Below, one piece after another: positions 53,074 through 62,472 of a stretch of DNA of 64,000 nt (position 1 is the stretch's first letter; the number at the start of each line of letters is the position of its first letter). The notes under the pieces were generated by a model. The model saw nothing but the letters and a program-made list of their open reading frames with translations. It was not told the origin of the DNA and ran no database searches. The stretch is taken from the NCBI GenBank assembly GCA_041725895.1, contig JBGRQA010000024.1:1-64000 (forward strand), read 5' to 3'. The position numbers were made by a program, and so were the translations under genes. Origin of the DNA: JBGRQA01 sp041725895 (GTDB lineage Bacteria > Bacteroidota > Bacteroidia > Bacteroidales > Marinifilaceae).

Positions 53074-54075
53074 TTAGGTTTTGGTATCTGTATTCTCCCT
53101 GGTTAATTTCCTCCTCATTATGGAAGCAGGCAGACTAAACCTGTAAAAAGTTCCTACCGGATCAACAATCTGATCTACTATTATTTCTATCTCATCAGGA
53201 TCATTGGAATCAATTATAGTAGCAATAGCAGACATCATCTTTGCACCTGGATCGGTTACTTCTTCAGGAGGTCCATAGCACCCCCGGCAAGGAGCATTGT
53301 TTTTTATGCATCTAAAACCACACCCTCCTCGTGTAGCCGGTCCCATGCAAATAATTCCCTGTTCCAGAAGACAGGTTTCCCCATCGTCCTGAATTTCCCA
53401 TGGTCGGTAAAACTTCTTAAGGGTTTTGTTCTCCGTTTTTTTTCTGTCACATTCGTCACACTGGGTTTTGTCTAAGGCACCTACTACTGAACCCTTAGGG
53501 GGTAGTTCCGCCCCTGTAACAATGGCCATAAACACCTCTACCAAACGTTCGGTTTGGGGTGGACAGCCGGGCAAATAGTAATCTACATCGACCACCTGAT
53601 TCAAGGCCATAACATCGTTATAGAACGTTGGAAGTTCCAGTTCCCCTTCCGGCATTTTATATTTGGGGACGGGTTTTATACCCATCGGATTGCTGGTGGA
53701 TTCGCTATCATCGTAAACCCGTTTGAATATTTCCTCCCTGTTGGACAAATTCGCCAGACCCGGGATCCCTCCCAAGTGGGCACAAGCACCGTAGGCTACC
53801 AGTATCTTTGTTTTCTTGCGCAGCAACTTAGCCAGATGTTCATTTTCACTATTTCGAACAGCTCCGTTAAACAAGGTGACATCAATGTATTCATCCGGCA
53901 TGGCCTCCACATCTTTGTACTTCACATCCAGAGCAATGGGCCAAAACACCAAATCGGCAGCGGCAACCACATCAAATAGTTTCTCATGCACATCCAGAAC
54001 GGATACACAACAACCACCACAAGCGGCTCCCCAGTACACCGCCAGTTTGAGTTTCGGTTTTTCAGAATTTGTCAT
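53074..54075 (-). CDS. mvhG: NiFe-hydrogenase small subunit (MvhG-like)
   Basis: The 333-residue subunit starts with WGAACGGCCVSVLDVHEKLFDV, the proximal [4Fe-4S] ligand pattern, and has further cysteines for medial and distal clusters (VDYYLPGCPPQTER near 175; GGCGFRC and CRGCYGPPE near 250-270). There is no twin-arginine signal, so the enzyme stays in the cytoplasm. It is 51 nt upstream of the large subunit gene. Confidence 0.92.
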   Translation of the reverse strand: MTNSEKPKLKLAVYWGAACGGCCVSVLDVHEKLFDVVAAADLVFWPIALDVKYKDVEAMPDEYIDVTLFNGAVRNSENEHLAKLLRKKTKILVAYGACAHLGGIPGLANLSNREEIFKRVYDDSESTSNPMGIKPVPKYKMPEGELELPTFYNDVMALNQVVDVDYYLPGCPPQTERLVEVFMAIVTGAELPPKGSVVGALDKTQCDECDRKKTENKTLKKFYRPWEIQDDGETCLLEQGIICMGPATRGGCGFRCIKNNAPCRGCYGPPEEVTDPGAKMMSAIATIIDSNDPDEIEIIVDQIVDPVGTFYRFSLPASIMRRKLTRENTDTKT

Positions 54076-54089
54076 TTCTACTCCTCCTT

Positions 54090-54515
54090 TTAGGTAAACG
54101 ATTCCATTATCGGTTTAACTTTACAGGGACCGATTTTTCTGATCGTTTCAGTCATTTCATCTGCCAATTCAGCAAACTGCTTCCCCTCGCTGGCACTGAT
54201 CCACTCCAATCGCAGCCGATCTTCATGAATTCCAATTTGTCTAAAATATTTTCGCAATAGCGTATACCTCCTCAAACATTTGTAATTGCCCTCATGGTAA
54301 TGGCAATCGCCTGGATGGCAACCACAAACCAACACACCGTCGGCACCTTCCCGAAAAGCCTTTAGAATAAAAGTAGGCTCAACCCGACCCGAGCACATGA
54401 CCCGAATGACCCGAATGTTGGATGCATACTTCATTCGGGAAGTACCAGCCAGATCGGCACCTGTATAGGAACACCAGTTGCATAAAAAAGCCACAATTGT
54501 CGGTTCAAAATCCAT
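54090..54515 (-). CDS. mvhD: MvhD/FlpD-type electron transfer subunit
   Basis: The 141-residue protein has the MvhD pattern of cysteines: FLCNWCSYTGADLAGTSR (~9-26), IRVMCSGRVEP (~37) and VCGCHPGDCHYHEGNYKC (~62-80), which hold a [2Fe-2S] cluster. MvhD carries electrons from hydrogenase to HdrA in the MvhADG-HdrABC complex. It lies 4 nt from the HdrA-like gene and 14 nt from mvhG. Confidence 0.92.
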   Translation of the reverse strand: MDFEPTIVAFLCNWCSYTGADLAGTSRMKYASNIRVIRVMCSGRVEPTFILKAFREGADGVLVCGCHPGDCHYHEGNYKCLRRYTLLRKYFRQIGIHEDRLRLEWISASEGKQFAELADEMTETIRKIGPCKVKPIMESFT

Positions 54516-54519
54516 AAGT

Positions 54520-56250
54520 CTATAATTTTTTCTGCATTGACATTAATCCTTCAATTTGAGATAATATTTGTTGGTCTGTAAAGTGTCGGCTTCGAATAGC
54601 CCCGGTAGGACAGGTAGACCCACAGGTTCCACATCCTTTGCACAGGATTTCATTCACCACAGAAACTTTCTTCTCCTCATCGAATGTAATAGCAGTGTAT
54701 GGACAAACCTTTACACAGGTTTGACAACCGCAGCAAATATCCTCATTCACAACGGCTGTGGTCATCTCAACTTCTACAGAACCTACATTGATCGTTGCCA
54801 AAACTCGGGCTGCTGCAGCTCTCGCCTGAGCAATAGAATCCGCAATCCCTTTTGGCGCCTGACAGGTTCCTACCACATAAACCCCATCGGTAGTGGTTGC
54901 AACTGGATCCAGTTTCGGGTGTTTCTCAATATAGAACTGATTCCCACACATGCTAACTCCAGTTAAGCGGCCAATATCCTTTGCATTCTCATGAGCTTCC
55001 ATTCCAACCATTAGAACCACCATATCTGCTGGCACCTCAATGGCTTCACCAGATAACTTCTCCTCCAATTCAACCAACATTTCACATTCGTCTCCCGGAT
55101 CCGCTTGTCGTACTTTTGGCATACCATTTTTTTGATCGAACATCAGGAACATAACCCCTTTACGAGAAGTGTTGGTATACATTTCTTCACAATTTTTCCC
55201 TATCGCTCTCATGTCGGCATAAACTTGAAAAATGTTAGCCTTTGGGATAGCAGATCGCAGCTGGTTGGAATATTTCAATGCAGTCATACAGCATGTACGG
55301 GAACAGTATTCATGATAATCCTTGTTACGGCTCCCCACACAATGAAGAATTACGACATTTTCGGGAATTGTGCCATCCTTTTTGCTTATATCGCCCTTTA
55401 ATAGCATCTCCTCCAATTCAAAGGAGGTGATTACATTAGGAAGTTTGCCATACTGATACAGTTCTATTTGTTCAGCATCAAAAGACTTTAAGCCGGTAGC
55501 AACAATGATGTTTCCAAAGCTCAATTCAACTTCCTTGTCTCCATTTCTCGATACTTTGGCTTCGAAATTCCCAATGTATCCAGTTATATCTTTTATTTCA
55601 GAGTTTAGTAAAACCTCTATCTTGCTGTGATTCTTAAGCTCTTCGATTCGGGATTGAATTAATTGTTGCCCACTGTATAAATCAGGATAAGTCAAATCAA
55701 TCCGAGCCACCTGACCTCCTAACCGTTCCTTTCTTTCAATCAGATATACTTGCTTGCCTGCATCCGCAATGTCGAGTGCAGCAGAAATCCCAGAAATTCC
55801 CCCACCAATAATTAAGGTGCCGGGATTAATCTCAACAGAGCGTTTTTCCAGGGACTCATGCCATTTTACCTTATTAATTGCAGCTGCTACCAGGGTTTTG
55901 GCTTTCCTGGTGGCCTCCTCACGATTGGTGTGAACCCACGATACCTGTTCCCTTATATTTGCCATTTCAAACATATAGGGATTCAACCCGGCAGAAGCCA
56001 AAGCCTTTCGGAAAGTAATTTCATGAATTCTAGGGGAACAGGCAGCAACAACCACCCTGTTTAATTGATGCTCTTTTATGTCCTGCTTAATCAAATCCTG
56101 GCCGGGATCGGAACACATGTACTTGTAGTTCCGAGCAATTACAACATCAGGCAGCTCACTAATTTCCTGGCAAACAGCTTCCACATCCACCATTTTTGCA
56201 ATGTTGGTACCACACCAGCAAATATAGACTCCAATTCTTTTTATTTCCAT
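54520..56250 (-). CDS. HdrA-like FAD/Fe-S flavoprotein (copy 2 of the operon)
   Basis: The start at 56250 (MEIKRIGVYICWCGTNIAKM) gives the standard HdrA N terminus with its cluster cysteine. The ~576-residue protein has the FAD loop LIIGGGISGISAALDIADAG (~142) and two C-terminal [4Fe-4S] motifs, CCGCQTCVKVCP and CKGCGTCGSTCP. It is one of two HdrA/QmoA-like proteins; the N-terminal half is complete here, unlike copy 1. It should take electrons from MvhD. The gene is 13 nt from the upstream hdrC/qmoC-like gene. Confidence 0.9.
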   Translation of the reverse strand: MEIKRIGVYICWCGTNIAKMVDVEAVCQEISELPDVVIARNYKYMCSDPGQDLIKQDIKEHQLNRVVVAACSPRIHEITFRKALASAGLNPYMFEMANIREQVSWVHTNREEATRKAKTLVAAAINKVKWHESLEKRSVEINPGTLIIGGGISGISAALDIADAGKQVYLIERKERLGGQVARIDLTYPDLYSGQQLIQSRIEELKNHSKIEVLLNSEIKDITGYIGNFEAKVSRNGDKEVELSFGNIIVATGLKSFDAEQIELYQYGKLPNVITSFELEEMLLKGDISKKDGTIPENVVILHCVGSRNKDYHEYCSRTCCMTALKYSNQLRSAIPKANIFQVYADMRAIGKNCEEMYTNTSRKGVMFLMFDQKNGMPKVRQADPGDECEMLVELEEKLSGEAIEVPADMVVLMVGMEAHENAKDIGRLTGVSMCGNQFYIEKHPKLDPVATTTDGVYVVGTCQAPKGIADSIAQARAAAARVLATINVGSVEVEMTTAVVNEDICCGCQTCVKVCPYTAITFDEEKKVSVVNEILCKGCGTCGSTCPTGAIRSRHFTDQQILSQIEGLMSMQKKL

Positions 56251-56263
56251 GGCAACAAAAATT

Positions 56264-57454
56264 TTAAACCGCCTTTTCAAGCTCGATTCTACGTTGTTTT
56301 TCCCAAGAATAGTGTTTTAATCTTTTAAAATAGATAGCGAACGGACGATAGGCCAAATGAGACCATTTGGAAAAGGGTACCTCGATCATTATCATAGGGA
56401 CTAATATTGTCATGTGAGCAACATAAGTATAGTATGTAGCTACAGGTAGACCATTCACACGGAAAATATGGACCAGAATACCAGAGATGGTGGTTAACCC
56501 AAGCATGATAATAAACAACCAATCGGATGCATGCGTGAACTGTGCTTTTAGGTCTACCTTCCGTATTCTTTTAATGGTCACAACAATCAGAAAATAGAGA
56601 ATTCCAAAAGTGGCATAATAGCCCAATAACCTTTGCCAATTGTACCAGGGTTTAACCTCCTCAATTTGAAATTCAGGCAAGACTACAACAATTAGGATAA
56701 ACATGATGGTATAGCCTGTCATCAGCAACCAATGACCTACCCAATAGTTTTTATCCTCACACTTTGAGAATTTCGACTGGGTTCCAAAATGCCAAATTAA
56801 ATTCCAAAGCTCAGTAAAGTAGGCATATATTGGAACATGCACAGATTTATCTTTAATTACAACCAGGTAAAACATGCGAAGAATATTCGAAATCAGCAGG
56901 GAAGCGACAACTGCAGCCATAATCCAATCACAGTATTCAATAATTTGAACAAACTGGTCTGGGGGTATACCATCAACCATACTGTTAATCATCACTCCCC
57001 CCTGTGCGTTCACAAACAATTCCGGGTTCGTAAACAATAAATCTGAAGGAGGCAGAAATATTCCAAATAGAGCTACCACCAAAGCAGCAATAAACAAAAT
57101 GAAATAAACCTCCCATTTTCCGGATGTATAGAATTTCCTGGAAAGCCCGGTCCAATCATATATAGAAGTCAGATACCTTCTCAATGACATCATAATCTCT
57201 CCAGGATTGGCATTCCGAGGACATGTTTCTGTACACTCACCACAATAATAACACAACCATGGATTTAAATTGTATGATAATTGCTTTTTTAAGCCCATCT
57301 GTATTTGCCGTATTCCCTTACGTGGGAACAGCGCATTATCTTCCGTTAATGGACATGTTGCCGTACAGTTTCCGCAGTGATAGCATTCATTCCATTCTTC
57401 AATACCAAACTGTTGCAATTCTACTTTCAATTTTGGATCTACTCGGGTTGCCAT
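56264..57454 (-). CDS. HdrC/QmoC-like fusion: dicluster ferredoxin plus membrane cytochrome-b-like part
   Basis: The start ATG at 57454 has a strong Shine-Dalgarno-like GGAGGAG and overlaps the end of the upstream HdrA-like gene by 16 bp. Residues 1-100 bind two [4Fe-4S] clusters (CYHCGNCTATCP and CYYCGECTETCP); residues ~115-380 have about six transmembrane helices, of the HdrE/nitrate-reductase gamma type. This fusion is that of QmoC in sulphate reducers, where it hands electrons to or from the quinone pool. No HdrB gene is beside it. Confidence 0.87.
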   Translation of the reverse strand: MATRVDPKLKVELQQFGIEEWNECYHCGNCTATCPLTEDNALFPRKGIRQIQMGLKKQLSYNLNPWLCYYCGECTETCPRNANPGEIMMSLRRYLTSIYDWTGLSRKFYTSGKWEVYFILFIAALVVALFGIFLPPSDLLFTNPELFVNAQGGVMINSMVDGIPPDQFVQIIEYCDWIMAAVVASLLISNILRMFYLVVIKDKSVHVPIYAYFTELWNLIWHFGTQSKFSKCEDKNYWVGHWLLMTGYTIMFILIVVVLPEFQIEEVKPWYNWQRLLGYYATFGILYFLIVVTIKRIRKVDLKAQFTHASDWLFIIMLGLTTISGILVHIFRVNGLPVATYYTYVAHMTILVPMIMIEVPFSKWSHLAYRPFAIYFKRLKHYSWEKQRRIELEKAV

Positions 57455-59262
57455 GACTCCTCCTTGCCTATGATTTCGTTTATTTTAACCAAAAGCTGGT
57501 TCAGTGATATATCTAATCGAACCTTAATTTTTCCACCCATAATACTTTGCATTACCCTGGAAGCGGCTGCTGATGCCTGAGCGACAGTATCAGGAATGTC
57601 TTTGGGGCCCTGACACAAACCAGCAATACTTATCCCTGCCTGAATTGTATCAACTGGGTTCCCTTCAGAATGAATTTCATTAAACCATCCATTCTCATCT
57701 ATTGGAACACCTACCATTTTTGAAATCTCTTTGGCATCCTCTGAAGCTTCAAGCCCAACTGCCAAAACCACCATATCTACTTTCTGATTAATCAGTCGCT
57801 CATTTTCGAGGTCCTCCGAACGTAACAGCAATTGCCCCTTGCTGTCTTCTTTAATACTAGCTGTTCGTCCCCTAACAATATGAATTCCTTCGGCTTCGAT
57901 TCGGTTGTAGAATTCTTCGTACCCTTTTCCAAAGGCCCGCATATCAATATAGTATTCGTATACATCCGCCTCCGGCAGTTTCTCCTTTACCAGATGGGCC
58001 AGTTTTAAGGAATACATGCAACATACCTTAGAGCAATATTTATTGTAATTTTCATCCCGACTTCCAATACAATGAATTAAAGCTACACTTTGGGGCTCCG
58101 AACTCTCCTTTTCGAAGATCCAATTGCCTTTTTTATCCTTCGATCTTTTCACAATTTTTCCTTCGGTAGGTCCTGCAGAATTAATTAATCGTTCAAATTC
58201 CAAAGAAGTTAAAACATTTGGGTATTGACCGTAGCCATATTGTTCTGCCCGCTTCGCATCAAAGACCTTAAACCCCGTTGCAACAATAATGTTTCCCACA
58301 GTTACTTCCACTTCCCTATCCTTCTCCTCCATGTTGATACAGTCAGGAACAGGACACACCTTCATGCACACTCCACATTTGCCTTCCTTAAGGTAAAGAC
58401 AATTATCGGCATCAATCAGGTATTTATTGGGAACAGCCTGGGGAAAAGGAATGTAGGCTGCTTTTCGAAATGTCGTCCCCTGGTCAAATTCACTGGGAAC
58501 TTTTGACGGACATTTCTCGGCACAGGTTCCGCAACCAATACATGTAGCCAAATTGATCCTCCTGGCCTTCTGTAAAATTTTCACTTTATAATTCCCGGGG
58601 CTTCCTGTCACCTCCTTCACTTCGGAATAGGTCATCAAATCGATATAGGGATGCTGGCCCACCTCCACCATTTTAGGAGTCAGGATACAGGCCGCACAGT
58701 CCAAAGTAGGAAAGGTTTTATCAAACATGGCCATATGTCCCCCTATGGATCCGGTTTTCTCTACCAGATAAACTTTTTGCTGACCATTGCCTATTTCCAG
58801 AGCTGCTTGTATACCGGCGATTCCACCCCCAATAACCAAAGTATCGGGATGAACATCCACTTCCATTGAATCCAGAACCTCATCCAGCGGTACATTAAAA
58901 AAGGCACAAGCAATTCCAGCTTTTGCCTTTTCCATCTCGGTCATTTGCACCCCCTTGTATTCATTAAAATCAACAAGGCAAATATTCTTCGGATCCCTTC
59001 CCGCCAAATTCATAACTCTGGCAAAACAAGGCTTTTCAAAACCAGGTTTTTCTCCTGCCAAAATAATCCTTTCAATACCAGATTGACGAATAATTTCAAC
59101 AATATCCTCTACTTTATCTAGCTTTAAATCTTCTGGGGACCAAACTAATTGTGGTTTTAGATCTGATCGAATAAATTCGATCAAATCATCAACATCCAGC
59201 TTACTGGAGGAGTTTTCCGGTGCAATACATAAATATATCGCTGTTGCCAATTGATTTTGCAT
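57439..59262 (-). CDS. HdrA-like FAD/Fe-S flavoprotein (copy 1, first gene of the operon)
   Basis: A 607-residue protein: an N-terminal 130 residues unlike HdrA's usual Fe-S start, then the FAD loop LVIGGGIAGIQAALEIGNG (~141), the HdrA hallmark FPTLDCAACILTPKMVEVG (~187-205), and clusters CIGCGTCAEKCP and CGVCMKVCPVPDC. It heads the operon hdrA1-hdrC/qmoC-hdrA2-mvhD-mvhG-mvhA. By analogy with QmoA/QmoB the two flavoproteins likely form a heterodimer. Confidence 0.9.
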   Translation of the reverse strand: MQNQLATAIYLCIAPENSSSKLDVDDLIEFIRSDLKPQLVWSPEDLKLDKVEDIVEIIRQSGIERIILAGEKPGFEKPCFARVMNLAGRDPKNICLVDFNEYKGVQMTEMEKAKAGIACAFFNVPLDEVLDSMEVDVHPDTLVIGGGIAGIQAALEIGNGQQKVYLVEKTGSIGGHMAMFDKTFPTLDCAACILTPKMVEVGQHPYIDLMTYSEVKEVTGSPGNYKVKILQKARRINLATCIGCGTCAEKCPSKVPSEFDQGTTFRKAAYIPFPQAVPNKYLIDADNCLYLKEGKCGVCMKVCPVPDCINMEEKDREVEVTVGNIIVATGFKVFDAKRAEQYGYGQYPNVLTSLEFERLINSAGPTEGKIVKRSKDKKGNWIFEKESSEPQSVALIHCIGSRDENYNKYCSKVCCMYSLKLAHLVKEKLPEADVYEYYIDMRAFGKGYEEFYNRIEAEGIHIVRGRTASIKEDSKGQLLLRSEDLENERLINQKVDMVVLAVGLEASEDAKEISKMVGVPIDENGWFNEIHSEGNPVDTIQAGISIAGLCQGPKDIPDTVAQASAAASRVMQSIMGGKIKVRLDISLNQLLVKINEIIGKEESWQPE

Positions 59263-59270
59263 ATCGTATC

Positions 59271-59288
59271 GTTATTACTTGTAATAAC
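59271..59288. promoter_or_regulatory. Perfect 18-bp palindrome just upstream of the hydrogenase operon
   Basis: GTTATTAC-TT-GTAATAAC (8-bp perfect arms) lies 9-26 nt before the start codon of hdrA copy 1, in the 5' leader or across the ribosome-binding region. It could be an operator for a dimeric regulator (Crp/Fnr-type regulators are encoded in this window) or an RNA hairpin. The promoter itself was not clearly located. Confidence 0.5.
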
Positions 59289-59553
59289 CAAAGCGAGATA
59301 ATTCTTCTATTTACCGAATTAGTGCTCTAATAAATTTACGAAATACTCTACCCGGAATCAATTTTTTTATTTACAGAATAAAGCATTTCTGTCCAAGAAC
59401 ATCTTATTTCTTGCACGCCCCCTCAAAAGCCTTATTTTAACCCTCATACATCAGACTTGAATCTTCCGGAAATTTTAAATTACACAAATATTCCAGGTTG
59501 AAAAAAAGAAATAATTCCTTAACTTATCTCTAGAACTAAGATTCATATACCGG

Positions 59554-61815
59554 ATGAGTAATTCAACCTATTTCATCGAGATAAAAGGACGGGTTCAGGG
59601 CGTAGGTTTTCGCCCCTTTATTTACCGTTTGGCCCGGGAGAAAAACCTGCAGGGCTGGGTTATGAATGACAATACCGGGGTAAAGATCAAGATCAATGCT
59701 GAGCATGAGAAAGCCTTGAACTTTGTTGAATGCATCCGAAATGCCGCACCAGAAGTCTCATACATCAAGAGCATCAACCTTACCTTGTCGGAAAATGAGA
59801 CTCTCGAGGATTTCCAAATTCTAAAAAGTCAAAACAATTCAGATGAAATAACTGAAATCAGCCCGGATATTGCAGTTTGTTCGGCTTGTCTTGCCGATCT
59901 CAAAACTCAAGCTCACAGGATTAACTACCCCCTGATCAACTGCACCAATTGTGGGCCTCGTTTTTCCATTATTAAAGATATTCCCTACGACCGACACAAC
60001 ACTACCATGACCAACTTTGAAATGTGCCCCCAATGCCATACCGAGTATACAAATATTTTGGATAGACGTTTCCATGCTCAACCGGTTGCCTGTAATCATT
60101 GCGGCCCTCAATATGAAATGGTCGTGAACGGATTGGTATATTCTGATTTTGCAGATCTTCTTTCCAAAGCTTCAGAATTCATCCGGAATGGAAAAATCCT
60201 GGCCATAAAAGGAACCGGTGGGTACCACCTGGCCTGTGATGCTCTTAATAATGATGCAGTAACAAAACTAAGACAACGAAAATTCCGAGATGCAAAGCCC
60301 TTTGCCGTGATGTTTCGAGACTTGGCAACTCTTAAAGAAATTGCCCATGTAAACGAGACAGAACAATCTCAAATTCAATCCTGGATCAAACCCATTGTTC
60401 TGCTCAAGGAAAGGATAAGCCTTGCTCCGGCTGTAACACTTGGGCTTAACACCATTGGAGCCATGCTGCCCTACATGCCGTTTCATCATCTGCTATTCGA
60501 AGTTTTAAAAACGCCGGCAATTGTGCTTACCAGTGGCAACCGGGCCAATGAACCCATTGTAATTTCAGAAAGGGAAGCGGAAAACAAACTAGGGCCCATA
60601 GCTGATGCAATCATTTCCTACAACCGGGACATCAATAATCGGACCGATGATTCGGTTCTGTTCGTCGCCAATGGAAAGCCAAGATTAATTAGAAGATCCC
60701 GTGGATATGTGCCACGTCCCATTGCTCTGGATCTTAATCCGGATAATATTCTTGCCACTGGTGGAGAATTGAAAAATACCTTCTCCCTGGGTAAAGGTCG
60801 TAATGCAATTGTTAGCCCCTTTATCGGGGATTTGGAAAATATGGAAACCACGAGTTTCTTTGAGCATTCACTGCAACACTTGAAGAAATTGTTCCGGGTA
60901 CACCCCGAAATGGTGGTCTGTGATATGCATCCGGGCTATTTCTCAACAAAGTTTGCTGAATCTACGGAACTTCCTATGGTGAAGGTACAGCACCACCATG
61001 CACACATTGCCTCGGTTATGGCGGAACACCATTTGGATGAGAAAGTGATTGGTATCTCCTTCGATGGAACAGGTTACGGTGTTGATGGAAAGATCTGGGG
61101 CAGCGAATACCTTGTATGCGATCTGAATGAATCCAAACGTTACGCCCATTTTGATTACATGAAGTTGCCTGGAGGAGACAAAGCGATCAAAGAACCCTGG
61201 AGAATCGCCCTATGGCTCCTATACAAGCTAAAAGGAGATTCTTTCAAACCTAATGAGTATCAGTTCTTGTACACCATCCCTGCAGAACACATCCAATTGG
61301 TACTGCAGATGGTGCAAAAGGATCTAAACTGTCCGGAAAGTTGCGGGGCCGGAAGATTGTTTGACGCAGTTGCCGCCTTGCTAAATATCTGCACTATCAA
61401 CCGGTATGAGGCAGAGGCGCCCATGAGACTGGAAGCTCTTATCGCTCCAAAAGTTACAGATTACTACCCTGTTCCCTTCCAATCATCCATTGCTGTGACT
61501 CAAATAGTGGAATTGATTCTGGATGATATGGTTCATGGAATTTCGAAAAGCACCATCTCCGCCAAATTCCACAATACGATTATTCAGTTGTTTCTGGAAG
61601 GGGCCAAAAGTATTCGATCTGAAACAGGTATTAATAAAATAGCCCTCTCCGGTGGAATTTTCCAGAACAGGTATATCCTTGAGCGTACCGAAAACCTACT
61701 ATTGGAAGATGGATTTAAAGTTTATACCAACCTGCAAGTGCCCATGAATGATGGTGGAATTTCGCTGGGACAATTGGCAATTGCAGCAAAAAGGAGGACA
61801 ATATCATGTGTTTAA
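59554..61815 (+). CDS. hypF: Carbamoyltransferase HypF, NiFe-hydrogenase maturation
   Basis: A 753-residue HypF. Domains in order: acylphosphatase (residues ~5-92, KGRVQGVGFRPFIYRLA), two zinc fingers (CSACL..CTNCG and CPQCH..CNHCG near 108-190), a YrdC-like part (~200-390), and the C-terminal Kae1-like domain with QHHHAHIASVMAEH (~480). It transfers carbamoyl phosphate to HypE for CN ligand synthesis. It overlaps hypC by 10 bp and is divergent from the hydrogenase operon. Confidence 0.95.
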   Translation: MSNSTYFIEIKGRVQGVGFRPFIYRLAREKNLQGWVMNDNTGVKIKINAEHEKALNFVECIRNAAPEVSYIKSINLTLSENETLEDFQILKSQNNSDEITEISPDIAVCSACLADLKTQAHRINYPLINCTNCGPRFSIIKDIPYDRHNTTMTNFEMCPQCHTEYTNILDRRFHAQPVACNHCGPQYEMVVNGLVYSDFADLLSKASEFIRNGKILAIKGTGGYHLACDALNNDAVTKLRQRKFRDAKPFAVMFRDLATLKEIAHVNETEQSQIQSWIKPIVLLKERISLAPAVTLGLNTIGAMLPYMPFHHLLFEVLKTPAIVLTSGNRANEPIVISEREAENKLGPIADAIISYNRDINNRTDDSVLFVANGKPRLIRRSRGYVPRPIALDLNPDNILATGGELKNTFSLGKGRNAIVSPFIGDLENMETTSFFEHSLQHLKKLFRVHPEMVVCDMHPGYFSTKFAESTELPMVKVQHHHAHIASVMAEHHLDEKVIGISFDGTGYGVDGKIWGSEYLVCDLNESKRYAHFDYMKLPGGDKAIKEPWRIALWLLYKLKGDSFKPNEYQFLYTIPAEHIQLVLQMVQKDLNCPESCGAGRLFDAVAALLNICTINRYEAEAPMRLEALIAPKVTDYYPVPFQSSIAVTQIVELILDDMVHGISKSTISAKFHNTIIQLFLEGAKSIRSETGINKIALSGGIFQNRYILERTENLLLEDGFKVYTNLQVPMNDGGISLGQLAIAAKRRTISCV

Positions 61816-62033
61816 GTATACCCGCTAAAGTTATTTCCATTGAGGGAGAAAAAGCAAAGGTTTCCATTGGCAATACCATTTCCGAAGCCTCCTTGCAATT
61901 GGTGGAAAATGTACAGATTGGTGATTTCGTGCTTCTGCATACGGGGTTCGCTATCGAGGTGATTGATGAAAAACAGGCAATGGAAACCATTAATTTATTA
62001 AACGAGGTATATGGAAATAGTGATGATCCGTAA
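61806..62033 (+). CDS. hypC: Hydrogenase assembly chaperone HypC
   Basis: A 75-residue protein starting MCLSIPAKVISIEG; the N-terminal Cys (after Met removal) is the functional residue that binds the Fe(CN)2CO unit with HypD. The DFVLLHTGFAIEVIDE segment is the family's second hallmark. It overlaps the end of hypF. In other bacteria hypD follows directly; here a mobile module of about 1.4 kb separates them. Confidence 0.95.
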   Translation: MCLSIPAKVISIEGEKAKVSIGNTISEASLQLVENVQIGDFVLLHTGFAIEVIDEKQAMETINLLNEVYGNSDDP

Positions 62034-62075
62034 AAAATCATTTTTGAATGGGTAAAAGGTTGTATAAACCTTATG

Positions 62076-62323
62076 TCGTCCCTACGGGACTTTTTAAATA
62101 GGCTTGGCCCTAAAATGCTATAGATATATGGTTCCTACGGAACAAAAGGATAATTTTAAACAGGAGGATGGATATTAGGCTTTATAAGCTTAGAATCATA
62201 TTGGCTGTACTATTATGTCCCTATAGGGATACAATCTCTATAGCTAGCAATTGGACGTTTAAACCGAAACCCGTAGGGATGATATATAAAAATCATATTT
62301 CCCATTTAGAATAATTGATATAG
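62076..62323 (+). repeat. Composite hairpin element (REP/BIME-like), copy A
   Basis: A 248-bp element with four short hairpins: GTCCCTACGGGAC (62078-62090), GTTCCTACGGAAC, GTCCCTATAGGGATAC and CCGTAGGGAT. It is about 90% or more identical to copy B on the other side of the RAYT gene and ends in AGAATAATTGATATAG. Such hairpins are the substrates of the neighbouring REP-type transposase. Confidence 0.75.
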
Positions 62324-62393
62324 ATTGCTATTCGTTTTATTTAGATATGATACAGTAAGTACCACAGATGAGAATACAACTAGCTATACCTTC

Positions 62394-62457
62394 GTCCCTT
62401 TAGGGACAGGATATCTATAGTACGCAAAGGATCATTTTAACCCAGTCCCGTAGGGAC
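62394..62457 (+). repeat. Two REP-like hairpins just upstream of the RAYT gene
   Basis: GTCCC-TTTA-GGGAC (62394-62407) and GTCCC-GTA-GGGAC (62445-62457), related to the hairpins in copies A-C but with a different order and spacing. They lie 16 nt before the RAYT start, where the 5' end of the RAYT unit is expected. Confidence 0.65.
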
Positions 62458-62472
62458 GAAATATTAAGAGCT

